NCBI GenBank assembly: GCA_963845495.1
Contig: CAWJTH010000135.1
Coordinates: 24,244 to 88,243, forward strand
Reading direction: 5' to 3'
Origin: JAZKFT01 sp963845495
Lineage (GTDB): Bacteria > Bacteroidota > Bacteroidia > Chitinophagales > Chitinophagaceae
Length of the DNA: 64,000 nt
Translations under genes and position numbers: made by a program
Part shown: positions 43,319 to 50,966 of the stretch, in pieces
Layout of the letters: every line of letters starts with the position of its first letter
Numbering within the stretch: the first letter of the stretch is position 1
Notes under the pieces: model-generated
Seen by the model: only the letters and a program-made list of their open reading frames with translations
Told to the model about the DNA's origin: nothing
Databases searched by the model: none

Positions 43319-44053
43319 TCAATCGCTTGTTCTTCCTATTTCGCCGGGATATGATTTAAACGCCTCGTCGCTTTGCCAATATTCTTTTGTGTCGATGTCC
43401 ATAATGGTCAATTTGCCATTGAATGCTGCGCCGGTATCCATGTTCCAAACATTTGCGGCATGCATGGGAACGGTTACATCATAATGCAATGTTGGCGTAT
43501 GGCCCAGGTATATTTCGGTGAATAATTTTAACCTTTTAGGATATAATTTGGATTGGATCGGCATGCTTTGATCCATCGAACGGGCTACTTCCCAAAGCGT
43601 TCTATCCCAATTGTAATTGGAAGGAAACGTTTCTTTTATTGGGCCATGCATGCTGGTAAAACCTGCATGGATAAACAATCTATTCAATGCGTCAATATAG
43701 TAATTACGGCAGCGGTTAAAAAAATCGGCGTGTTTTTGCTTAGTCGCTTCAGGACAATCCGCATAGCTTTCCACCGTGGATTGTCCTCCATAAAATAACC
43801 AGTTTTTATCGGCTATCCCTGTTTGTAGCCACTCTTCGCACCATGCATCGTGGTTGCCTTTTACAAAAATGCATGTGTATTGCTCGCCCAGTTTTATTAA
43901 CGATTCAATGACCTGAAACGAGCCGCTCCAACCATCTACAAAATCGCCTAAAAAGATCAAAGTATCCGCTGTTGTTACGTTTGCACGATTTAATATTTGC
44001 TGCAAAGCCAAATCTGCGCCGTGTATATCGCCAATTACAAATGTCTTTTTCAT
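43319..44053 (-). CDS. Metallophosphoesterase (serine/threonine phosphatase family)
   Basis: 244 residues. Calcineurin-type metal motifs: FVIGDIHGADLAL (GDxHG), LIFLGDFVDGWSGS (GDxVD), FVKGNHDAW (GNHD), HAGFTS and YLGHTPT. The cytosolic PrpA/ApaH-like family acts on phosphoproteins or nucleotide phosphates. Its start overlaps the KptA stop by 4 bases (ATGA), so the two are translationally coupled. That coupling suggests it dephosphorylates a KptA product such as ADP-ribose 1''-phosphate; this is inference. Confidence 0.9.
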   Translation of the reverse strand: MKKTFVIGDIHGADLALQQILNRANVTTADTLIFLGDFVDGWSGSFQVIESLIKLGEQYTCIFVKGNHDAWCEEWLQTGIADKNWLFYGGQSTVESYADCPEATKQKHADFFNRCRNYYIDALNRLFIHAGFTSMHGPIKETFPSNYNWDRTLWEVARSMDQSMPIQSKLYPKRLKLFTEIYLGHTPTLHYDVTVPMHAANVWNMDTGAAFNGKLTIMDIDTKEYWQSDEAFKSYPGEIGRTSD

Positions 44054-44595
44054 GGGTTAAAATTGATGTATTTTGATGGAACTTGGTCGCAAAGCCAAAC
44101 GCCATTGGCTGATAAATAAAAATGATAGCCATCGTTATGCATTTTGCCACTTGCAATAGTAAGGATAATCGGGTTGCCCCGACGGCTTCCGACTTTAATA
44201 GCGGTTTCCTCATCGTTACTCAAATGCAGATGTTGCCGGTTCATTTTTTTAAGACCTTCTTTTTTGATGGCATCTAAAAATTTTGCCACTGTACCGTGGA
44301 ATAAAAAGGCTGGGGGTTCAACAGGTTGCAATTGTAAATCAACAGAAATAGAATGGCCTTGATTGGCTCTAATTTTTGTTCCGGTTTCGTTAAAAGAAAA
44401 GCGTTTTTTATCGTTGTTAGCTACCACTTCTTTTAATAATTCGATATTTAATTGTTGGCGATGTTGGTTTGCTTTGCGGATTAATTCTTCTGTTGATACC
44501 CATCCGTTTTCGTCTAATTCGATTCCGATTGTTTGTGGTGAATGCCGAAGCACCAAGCTTAAGAATTTACTGGTTGTTTTTAATTTGTCGTTCAT
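44050..44595 (-). CDS. kptA: RNA 2'-phosphotransferase (KptA/Tpt1)
   Basis: 181 residues. KTTSKFLSLVLRHSPQTIGIELDENGWVSTEELI is the Tpt1 N-terminal lobe, and RANQGHSI, LFHGTVAKFLDAIKKEGLK, RQHLHLSNDEETAIKVGSRRG form the NAD+-binding lobe with the conserved R-H-R-R set. It transfers an internal RNA 2'-phosphate to NAD+, releasing nicotinamide and ADP-ribose 1'',2''-cyclic phosphate. Bacteria lack the eukaryotic tRNA-splicing pathway that supplies this substrate, so the physiological RNA is unknown; RNA repair is one possibility. Coupled to the phosphatase downstream. Confidence 0.94.
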   Translation of the reverse strand: MNDKLKTTSKFLSLVLRHSPQTIGIELDENGWVSTEELIRKANQHRQQLNIELLKEVVANNDKKRFSFNETGTKIRANQGHSISVDLQLQPVEPPAFLFHGTVAKFLDAIKKEGLKKMNRQHLHLSNDEETAIKVGSRRGNPIILTIASGKMHNDGYHFYLSANGVWLCDQVPSKYINFNP

Positions 44596-44640
44596 GTTTT
44601 TGTGTTTGAATAAATGGTAATTGTTTTTGATATTGTTGTT

Positions 44641-44670
44641 GATCGGCTTTGCCCAGTGCTGGATTTTGTA
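44641..44670 (-). repeat. Leader repeat family C, partial copy f
   Basis: Minus-strand ATCCAGCACTGGGCAAAGCC GATC; only the second hairpin half remains. It ends 45 bases before the KptA start, sense orientation. Confidence 0.55.
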
Positions 44671-44686
44671 TTGATTATTATAATTG

Positions 44687-45198
44687 TTAGTTCAAATATT
44701 TTAAATATAAATTGTAATTTTCCTCATCAAAACAAACAAAAATAATTTTATTAAAATGGTTGTTTTGCTCAAAAGTTTTAATTACATCGAAGGCAATTTC
44801 CGCAGCTTTTTCTTTTGGAAAATGATAAATACCCGTACTGATATTTGGAAATGCAATTGTTTTAATATTGTTTTCTATCGCAATTTTTAAGGAGTTAATG
44901 TAACAGTTTTTTAGTAATGCTATTTCGTTTTTTTGTCCACCATTCCAAACCGGGACCAACCGTATGTATAACGAATTTAGCTGGTAAATTGCCCGCAGTT
45001 GTAATAACGGCTTCGCCGGTTTTACAACCACCTTGTTTTTCCCTTATTTTAATACATGCTTCCAAAATTTCTTTGCCGCCTTTGCGGTGGATCGCACCAT
45101 CTACTCCGCCGCCGCCCAATAAACTCGTGTTTGCTGCGTTTACAATTGCATCAACAGCAATTATGGTGATGTCGCCCTTTTATAATTTCTATTTGCAT
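44687..45198 (-). pseudogene. Macrodomain (ADP-ribose hydrolase) gene with two +1 frameshifts
   Basis: Joined, the frames give a full macrodomain of 169 residues starting at ATG 45198: MQIEIIKG, DITIIAVDAIVNAANTSLLG, GGGVDGAIHRKGG, FVIHTVGP, VWNGGQ, FPNISTGIYHFPKEKAAEIA. The first extra base is in CCC at 45176-45178 (coding GGG, GG needed) and the second in CC at 44950-44951 (coding GG, G needed). Removing both restores one frame. The start directly abuts the Prs stop (TAA-ATG). Macrodomains of this type hydrolyse ADP-ribose esters, O-acetyl-ADP-ribose or ADP-ribose 1''-phosphate. Confidence 0.88.
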
Positions 45199-46020
45199 TT
45201 AAAACAAATTATAGCTTTTATAAAATCTATCCTCATTTAAATCTGCAATTGAATTGCTGCTACAAACATTTTTAAATCCGGCGGCTTTTAACCGCACCAA
45301 TGCATCATGACTAAAAATACCGTGCGAAACAATTAAATATAAATCGCCGGCATTGTGTGCTTTTAATACTTCTGCCAATTCAATAAATGTGCGGCCACCA
45401 TCGCAAATATCATCTACAATTAAACAAGATTTTCCTGCTAAATCAGTTTTGTCAATACTTGTTTTAATAATTTCGCCAGTAGCTAAATTGCGGATTTTTA
45501 ATCCGGTAACTATTTCGTTTTGGTAATTGACGCTTTGCGCTAATTTGGTTATTTTTTTGTAAGCGCCCAAATCGGGCGATACCAAAAAATAATCATTTAC
45601 ATTTAAATCACTGATAAAATATTTTACCATTTCCAAATTCGAAATGTTGGTGACATTATTTAGCAGAGCTGTTGATACTTCGCTGTGTACATCGTAGATA
45701 ATTATTTTATCTAGATTTAATGCATTTAATAAAGTGGCCATTACTTTTATTGATAATGGTTCGCCAGTGACCATTACCCTATCTTGCCGTGCATAGGGCA
45801 AGTAAGGAATAAATAATTCGATTTGTTTTACATCCATGCGGCGCAACGCATCTACTGTTAAATACAACAACATAATATCGTCGGATGAATTTAACCGGGC
45901 ATTTATTTTTACGCTTTCTGTTGGTTTAAAAGTAGCCGTAAACTTAATGTGGCACTCGCCTCCGGGGAATTTAAATATTTTAAAATCAGTGCTTGTTTGG
46001 AAAAGATTTATGGTGATCAT
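45199..46020 (-). CDS. Divergent PRPP synthetase-family protein
   Basis: 273 residues, about 40 shorter than housekeeping Prs. Two phosphoribosyltransferase-like halves: DIMLLYLTVDALRRMDVKQI with IPYLPYARQDRVMVTGEPLS, and FLVSPDLGAYKKITKLAQ then SCLIVDDICDGGRTFIELAEVL. The PRPP loop reads VDDICDGGRTF where housekeeping enzymes have VDDIIDTAGT, and PYLPYARQDR replaces PYFGYARQDR. Standard role: ribose 5-phosphate plus ATP to PRPP. In phage NARP1 a Prs relative (Adps) instead pyrophosphorylates ADP-ribose. The divergence and neighbours make either possible; I infer a role in NAD+ rebuilding with the NAMPT-like gene. Confidence 0.88.
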   Translation of the reverse strand: MITINLFQTSTDFKIFKFPGGECHIKFTATFKPTESVKINARLNSSDDIMLLYLTVDALRRMDVKQIELFIPYLPYARQDRVMVTGEPLSIKVMATLLNALNLDKIIIYDVHSEVSTALLNNVTNISNLEMVKYFISDLNVNDYFLVSPDLGAYKKITKLAQSVNYQNEIVTGLKIRNLATGEIIKTSIDKTDLAGKSCLIVDDICDGGRTFIELAEVLKAHNAGDLYLIVSHGIFSHDALVRLKAAGFKNVCSSNSIADLNEDRFYKSYNLF

Positions 46021-46030
46021 GGTTGTTGTT

Positions 46031-46594
46031 TTAATTGTTTAAAGTTTGGTTATTAATTAAATCTCGAACCTCCATCAATGCAAACCCTAATAAATTTTTA
46101 CCATTCCATTTAGTTGGGTTATTGATGTTTGGATTATCCTGCGCCATTCCAACGCCCCAAATTTTATCCACCGGACTGGCTTCTACTATTATTTTACTGC
46201 CTGTTTCAAATAAAAATTGTTTTAAGTCGGTGTGTTGATTAAATTTATGTTGATTGCCTTCCACCACAATATTAAATGCATGTTGATCCCACGTATCGGC
46301 ATCAAAACTTTTAACTTTTCTTCCTAGGGCTTTTGCTGTGCCAGGCTTTTCTGCTGTTATTATTTGAGCAAATGTTTCAATGTCATTAAATAATTGCGCT
46401 TTTTTTGCCATCATCCAATGTTCTGCTGTTTTGTATTCGATTCCATTTACTATAAAAGCACTTGGCCACCATTGGCTAAAGCAAGATTTTGTAATGGAAT
46501 TATCCTTTGCAGGTTTATGTCCCCAAAAGAATAAATAATTAATTTCCTTTGATTGATTCTGTTCGGCCAATAGCCACTGTAAATTGTATTTCAT
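46031..46594 (-). CDS. NADAR-domain ADP-ribosyl glycosidase (YbiA-like)
   Basis: 187 residues. LFFWGHKPAKDNSITKSCFSQWWPSAFIVNGIEYKTAEHWMMAKKA is the NADAR signature (F-W-G, F-S-N/Q-W, T-x-E-H-x-M), followed by ALGRKVKSFDADTWDQHAFNIV and IVEASPVDKIWGVGM. Known members remove ADP-ribose from guanine in DNA (DarG-type) or act on riboflavin intermediates and other N-glycosides. In this cluster a role releasing free ADP-ribose fits. It starts 10 bases from the Prs-like gene. Confidence 0.92.
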   Translation of the reverse strand: MKYNLQWLLAEQNQSKEINYLFFWGHKPAKDNSITKSCFSQWWPSAFIVNGIEYKTAEHWMMAKKAQLFNDIETFAQIITAEKPGTAKALGRKVKSFDADTWDQHAFNIVVEGNQHKFNQHTDLKQFLFETGSKIIVEASPVDKIWGVGMAQDNPNINNPTKWNGKNLLGFALMEVRDLINNQTLNN

Positions 46595-46623
46595 TTTTTG
46601 AGTTTCAATTAATTTGTTTCATG

Positions 46624-46655
46624 TGTCTGATGCCCGAAATATAAGGCGTCAGATA
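46624..46655 (-). repeat. Inverted repeat in the NADAR leader
   Basis: Minus-strand TATCTGACGCC .. GGCATCAGACA, plus an inner GGCGT-CAGAT-ACGCC. The GTATCTGACGCC word is one I have seen as a Bacteroidota intergenic repeat. It lies about 30 bases upstream of the NADAR start. Confidence 0.5.
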
Positions 46656-46660
46656 CGCCG

Positions 46661-47350
46661 CTAAATAATTACAACAAATAAATTTCCCTTTTCCAATTGT
46701 TTAAAACCTTTTGCATCAAAGGCATATAATTGAGCAGGCTTTCCTTGTTTTATTTCTGTAGAAAAAGCATTTTCATGCGATTGTATAAACGGATGTGCTG
46801 TAATTTTTTTTCTGAAATTGCGTTTGTCCATGGTTTTGTTTAAGATAATTTCATACAGCCTTTGCATTTCAACCAACGTAAATTGCTTATCGAGTAATTG
46901 AAAAACCAATGGCCGGAACAGTACTTCTTTTTGCAAGGTTTTAATGGCTGTTTGTAAAATGGAATGGTGGTCGAAAGCCAATTGTTTCGGCAGCTTAAAT
47001 GCAGGATGCCACTTGATTTCAGCCACATCACGGCCAGCAATTTCACCCATCTGCGATTTTCTTACCAACCCAAAATAAGCAATGGAAAATATCTGTGCCC
47101 GTGGATCGCGGCCAATTCCATCAAACACTTGCAATTGTTCCAAAAATAAATTTTTGATATTTATTTTTTCTGCCAATATCCGTTTGGAACAATCCAAAAC
47201 CGTTTCGCCTTTCCAAATAAAACCACCCGGCAAAGCCCAGCAATTGATGCAAGGTTCAGCACTACGCTTTACCAACAAGATTTTTAATTCACCATCTTCA
47301 ATGCCAAAAATCACATTGTCGACCGTTATACCAAAACTATCAAAATACAT
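46661..47350 (-). CDS. Nudix-HTH transcriptional regulator (NrtR/AraR-like)
   Basis: About 229 residues from the ATG at 47350 (MYFDSFGITVDNVIFG). Residues 1-145 are a Nudix domain whose box is degraded: GGFIWKGETVLDCSKRILAE has Ile and Lys at positions normally held by catalytic Glu (REUxEE becomes RILAEK), so it probably binds ligand without hydrolysing it. Residues 150-229 form the winged helix typical of NrtR (LLDKQFTLVEMQRLYEIIL, RNFRKKI). NrtR family members sense ADP-ribose or related NAD+ breakdown products and repress NAD+ genes. Two palindromes lie directly upstream. Head gene of the cluster. Confidence 0.9.
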   Translation of the reverse strand: MYFDSFGITVDNVIFGIEDGELKILLVKRSAEPCINCWALPGGFIWKGETVLDCSKRILAEKINIKNLFLEQLQVFDGIGRDPRAQIFSIAYFGLVRKSQMGEIAGRDVAEIKWHPAFKLPKQLAFDHHSILQTAIKTLQKEVLFRPLVFQLLDKQFTLVEMQRLYEIILNKTMDKRNFRKKITAHPFIQSHENAFSTEIKQGKPAQLYAFDAKGFKQLEKGNLFVVII

Positions 47351-47357
47351 ATTATTG

Positions 47358-47372
47358 GTGTAATTGTTACAC
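47358..47372 (-). promoter_or_regulatory. Operator palindrome 1 of the Nudix regulator
   Basis: GTGTAA-TTG-TTACAC, a perfect 6-bp arm palindrome, 8 bases upstream of the regulator start codon. Same 15-bp form as operator 2, centre to centre 27 bases. Confidence 0.75.
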
Positions 47373-47382
47373 AAATATATAA

Positions 47383-47401
47383 TGGTGTATTTATTACACC
47401 A
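47383..47401 (-). promoter_or_regulatory. Operator palindrome 2 of the Nudix regulator
   Basis: TGGTGTA-TTTAT-TACACCA, perfect 7-bp arms, containing the same 15-bp core GTGTAT-TTA-TTACAC as operator 1. Likely autoregulatory site. Confidence 0.75.
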
Positions 47402-47430
47402 AAATTTATTTTTTGGAATGTTGGGGATGA

Positions 47431-47459
47431 AAACAGCCACTTGGAATAAGTGGCTGTTT
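47431..47459 (-). terminator. Terminator separating DUF488 pair from the NAD cluster
   Basis: AAACAGCCACTT (47431-47442) pairs exactly with AAGTGGCTGTTT (47448-47459), loop 5 bases. On the minus strand it ends in TTTT. It makes the NAD cluster a separate transcription unit. Confidence 0.85.
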
Positions 47460-47509
47460 CTAAGATAAATGTCTTTATTAAACTAGTATTGCTTCCAGAA
47501 TTCTACTAA

Positions 47510-48340
47510 TTAAAATAAGCTGCCTTGAATAACTGGTTCGGGAAATTTTGGATGGAAAGTGCCGATAATCATAAAAGGGTTAGGACCCACAAAATGATAA
47601 CGTTGTGATGTTCCTAAAAACAGATGCAAGTCTTTAGTTTTTGCAAAATCGTCAAAATACTTTCGTCTTACATCCACGATTGCTTTCGCTTCGGCATCAT
47701 GTCCGTCATGCCTTCTTAAACAATTCCAATATAATTGACCAAGTTCCCAATCTTCAATCATCAAGGTTGCTTCTTTATTGTCTTCATCAGTAAAAACGTA
47801 AGAAAATTTGTAAGGAAGTTTCTTTACAATCTGTGGTCTTTCAGATTGTAAGGAGTCAAAAATTCCCATTTGTTTTAAACTTTCTAATTTCTCTTTACTC
47901 CATTCTCTTTCACAAGGTTCAACTATGATATCCTTAATTTCTTTGGGTTTGAAAACAGCGAGAGAAGTACAAACGGTTTTATCTTTTGCTTCTGCAATTA
48001 AGGTTGTTAAGTTCGTATAAACTTTATTTAAAACAATTGCCCTTCGTTCGTTCCAGCTTGCTCCGTCAGCTTTAATCTCACCAATGATGTTGATTTCAGT
48101 CTCATGCGAAATCGGTCTATAACTTTCTGGTCTTGCATCTCTTGTATTTTTGACTAAATCTAGTTGAATCCATTGATATTTTGAATATTGCTCTGCATAG
48201 GATTTTTTTCTAAATTGAATTGGATAAATTCTTATCCAAGAACCATCCTCTTTAAATCCAGCTGTGCAGACCAATTCATCATATTTGGTAGAAATTGTTG
48301 GATAAGTTTTAACAGCAATCAGTACTTTGGTTAAGGCCAT
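47510..48340 (-). CDS. Conserved protein of unknown function, DUF488-linked
   Basis: 276 residues, soluble. It opens VLIAVKTYPTISTKYDELVCTAGFKEDGSWIRIYP and closes FLGTSQRYHFVGPNPFMIIGTFHP, a shape of a conserved but unnamed family (a beta-rich, possibly nucleic-acid-binding protein). Its start lies three bases after the DUF488 stop, so the two form a unit. I do not recognise a catalytic motif. Confidence 0.75.
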   Translation of the reverse strand: MALTKVLIAVKTYPTISTKYDELVCTAGFKEDGSWIRIYPIQFRKKSYAEQYSKYQWIQLDLVKNTRDARPESYRPISHETEINIIGEIKADGASWNERRAIVLNKVYTNLTTLIAEAKDKTVCTSLAVFKPKEIKDIIVEPCEREWSKEKLESLKQMGIFDSLQSERPQIVKKLPYKFSYVFTDEDNKEATLMIEDWELGQLYWNCLRRHDGHDAEAKAIVDVRRKYFDDFAKTKDLHLFLGTSQRYHFVGPNPFMIIGTFHPKFPEPVIQGSLF

Positions 48341-48343
48341 GTT

Positions 48344-49240
48344 TTATATGTGTTTGAGATGATAACTCCATTTGGGTAATGAAGTTATGGCTTCTGCCAA
48401 ATGCTTTCTATGGCATTGGCAGATATTCGCTTCAAAGCAAGTTAATGCAATTCGCTTCTTTTCGATAAGCAAATTAAGTATTATTTCTTGATGTGTTTGT
48501 GTTTCATTCAATGTGGTAAGTTTATATTGATTAAACAATTTGTCGTAATCAGCTTGATTATTTAATTCCTGTCTTAAAGCTGATTGAATACCCACTTCCG
48601 GTATGTGCAAATATTCAATTCCTAGACTCTCACAATATTTTTTAATTTGGCTTTTTGAAAATCCAAATTTCATACTTAAAGGATTATTTCTAACATCAAC
48701 CAGAACTTTTACATCGTTTTTCATTAAACGATTCAGATATTCTTCTAAAGAAATCCCCTCATAACCAATCGTAAAAAGAATAGTTTCGCTAACCTTTGGT
48801 CTGGCGTCATCAACCTTTTTATATTGTTCATCAGTTAATAACTCTCTTGCAACTTTACTGTTGATTGCATAATACTGATAATTTAAATAGGTATATTTCA
48901 TTAACGCATTGCTATTCATTTTGCCATACAATGCAAATATTTCAACCAATATTTTCTTATCAGTTGGAGTGAGTTTTGATATATAATTTGTTGAATCCTT
49001 TTTAATGAAATTTTTACCATCTTCCGAAACACTAAGAATCTCATGTTTAACCATTGTCATTAAATCCGCATTGGAAGAAAAAGAATAACAACCATAATCA
49101 TAAGGAACAAAATCGTATTCAGGCTTAGCTTGACGTTTAGTAAATAGCAATAATGCTTTTTGCAAAGCGATTTTTTCAATCGTGCCTCCGTAGGCTTCAA
49201 TTATTGCAAGTATGACTTTTCTTCTATAAAACATTTGCAA
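48344..49240 (-). CDS. DUF488 protein with N-terminal helical domain
   Basis: 298 residues. The C-terminal half (about 155-298) is DUF488: LFTIGYEGISLEEYLNRL, VLVDVRNNPLSMKFGFSKSQ, YLHIPEVGI, and the metal-like ICQCHRKHLAE. The N-terminal 150 residues (ALQKALLLFTKRQAKPEYDFVPYDYGCYSF) look like a winged-helix or SocA/Panacea-type domain. DUF488 proteins are proposed to act on modified nucleotides or nucleobases, but the biochemistry is not settled. Pairs with the downstream 276-residue gene. Confidence 0.8.
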   Translation of the reverse strand: MQMFYRRKVILAIIEAYGGTIEKIALQKALLLFTKRQAKPEYDFVPYDYGCYSFSSNADLMTMVKHEILSVSEDGKNFIKKDSTNYISKLTPTDKKILVEIFALYGKMNSNALMKYTYLNYQYYAINSKVARELLTDEQYKKVDDARPKVSETILFTIGYEGISLEEYLNRLMKNDVKVLVDVRNNPLSMKFGFSKSQIKKYCESLGIEYLHIPEVGIQSALRQELNNQADYDKLFNQYKLTTLNETQTHQEIILNLLIEKKRIALTCFEANICQCHRKHLAEAITSLPKWSYHLKHI

Positions 49241-49266
49241 AACTAACTTTTAGTATCAACATAACC

Positions 49267-50349
49267 TCAAAACAACCTCCCCTGCTCTCCCGGCCGTCTA
49301 AACAAACTGCAATCCAATTCCCAACGCTCTGCATTAAGCCCATAAATTTTATTGTATTTTACAAATTGTTGGCGCACCAAATCGCTGATGGGGCCTTCGC
49401 CACGCATGCGAACACCAAAACGGGTGTCGTTTACTTTGCCGCCGTGGCCTTGCTCAATCAAGTGCCAAACTTTATCGGCCCGGTCGGGGAAGTTTTTGTA
49501 GAGCCAGTCGTGGAAAATGAGTTTGATGGCACCATTTAACCGAATAAATGTATAAGCCGAAAACACAGCGCCAGCCTTGCTTGCAGCTTCCATAATGCGT
49601 TGCATTTCATGTTCGTTCAGTCCTGGAATCATGGGCCCGAGCATCACGCCCATGCGCACGCCTGCGTCACTCAATTCCTGAATGACGCGGAGGCGTTGTT
49701 TGGCGGTGGTGGTGCGTGGCTCCATGGTGCGGCGTAAATCTTCATCAAAACTGGTGATGGAAACCAGAATGGAAACCAGGTTTTTACGGGCCATTTCTTG
49801 CAACACATCTTTATCTCGCAGCATGCCTGCGTTTTTGGTAATCATGCCTACGGGCTGGTTAAATTCGTTGCACACTTCCAATATGCGGCGGGTGAGGCGG
49901 TAAGTTTTTTCGGCCGGCTGATAACAATCGGTATTGCCACTGAGGCCGATGGGCACCACTTCCCATTTGGGGTTTGATAGAAATTTGCGGAGTAATTCCG
50001 GCGCATTTTTCTTTACGATTATTTTCTGCTCAAAATCAAGCCCGGCGCTGAAACCCCAGTATTCATGCACGTTTCGGGCATAGCAATAAATGCAGCCATG
50101 CTCGCAACCAGCGTAGGGGTTCATGCTGTACATCATGCCCACATCCGGACTTTCCACTTTGTTTACAATGCTTTTAGCAAATTGTTCCATGTAAACCGTG
50201 GCCGGATTTGGCGTACTCCAATCGTCGATGCCTTCAATATGTTCCCGTCCGGTGTCGTGTGCTAAAAATCTGTTTTTGGGATTGTATTGCGCCCCGCGAC
50301 CTTTTAAATAAGTGGGGAAAGCTTCTATATTTTCTTCGTCGGAATCCAT
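49267..50349 (-). CDS. PA0069-type radical SAM protein (SplB-like)
   Basis: About 360 residues from the ATG at 50349 (MDSDEENIEAFPTYLKGRG); the frame continues upstream into low-complexity DNA that is unlikely to be translated. The 4Fe-4S motif is CEHGCIYCYAR, followed by GLDFEQKIIVKKNAPELLRK, VPIGLSGNTDCYQPAEKTY and GVMLGPMIPGLNEHE. Members are related to spore photoproduct lyase (Rv2578c/PA0069 group) with no proven substrate. Single gene. Confidence 0.9.
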   Translation of the reverse strand: MDSDEENIEAFPTYLKGRGAQYNPKNRFLAHDTGREHIEGIDDWSTPNPATVYMEQFAKSIVNKVESPDVGMMYSMNPYAGCEHGCIYCYARNVHEYWGFSAGLDFEQKIIVKKNAPELLRKFLSNPKWEVVPIGLSGNTDCYQPAEKTYRLTRRILEVCNEFNQPVGMITKNAGMLRDKDVLQEMARKNLVSILVSITSFDEDLRRTMEPRTTTAKQRLRVIQELSDAGVRMGVMLGPMIPGLNEHEMQRIMEAASKAGAVFSAYTFIRLNGAIKLIFHDWLYKNFPDRADKVWHLIEQGHGGKVNDTRFGVRMRGEGPISDLVRQQFVKYNKIYGLNAERWELDCSLFRRPGEQGRLF

Positions 50350-50456
50350 GGGAAATAAGGAATAAGAAATTTTAAATAAGGAATGAGGAAGTGCGGGAGA
50401 GTGCCGAGTTTTAATAGTTTTAGCTAAGCTAATTTTGTGATGACAATTCATCTGTA

Positions 50457-50550
50457 TGTCATCCTGAGCTTGTCGAAGGAAATCGTAGTAATCTGTTTAG
50501 GTGGTCTTCTTGTTCGCACCAGCTATGGCTTCGACAAGCTCAGCCTGACA
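50457..50550. repeat. Inverted repeat pair of the 'CTGAGCTTGTCGAAG' type
   Basis: TGTCATCCTGAGCTTGTCGA (50457-) and the near-complement ending AGCTCAGCCTGACA (to 50550), two mismatches over 22 bases. The word CTGAGCTTGTCGAAG is a repeat I recall from many bacterial genomes. Confidence 0.85.
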
Positions 50551-50966
50551 ATTATAGTCTTCAATAATAAATTACAATCATTGTTTCTGCTGTTGGCCAA
50601 AAAACAAATCTTTTAAAATCCACAAAATCCCTTTAATCCTTATCAATTTCCGTTCAGATAAGCACAAGAAGACTGTACCCGTGCGTGAGGGATTGAGGCA
50701 AGTACCCCGCAAAGCCGCATGTTTAATGGATAATTGGATAATTTATAATGAATAATTTGATGCAGTGAATTGCGGCTGCGGAGTACTGCTGAAAGCCCGG
50801 CCCCGCCTGATAAATGAATAATGAATAATTAATAGTGAAAATAAAATATAGTGAGGCGGCGGGGACACGCCCAAGAAAACAGTTTGCAGTTGGCAATTTG
50901 CAGTCGGTAATCAACTTTGCGCAGCTGCGAGCTGAAAACTGCCAACTGTTTTGTGGTTCAAAAAAA
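50551..50966. repeat. Repeat island (50551-50966)
   Basis: Holds a second AATCC-type element (AAAATCCCTTTAATCCTTAT near 50633), a GTGCGTGAGGGATTGAGGCA block (50680-50720), and the GCAGTGAATTGCGGCTGCGG block (50763-50805) that matches 40852-40895, followed by AT-rich filler. I see no gene. Confidence 0.65.
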
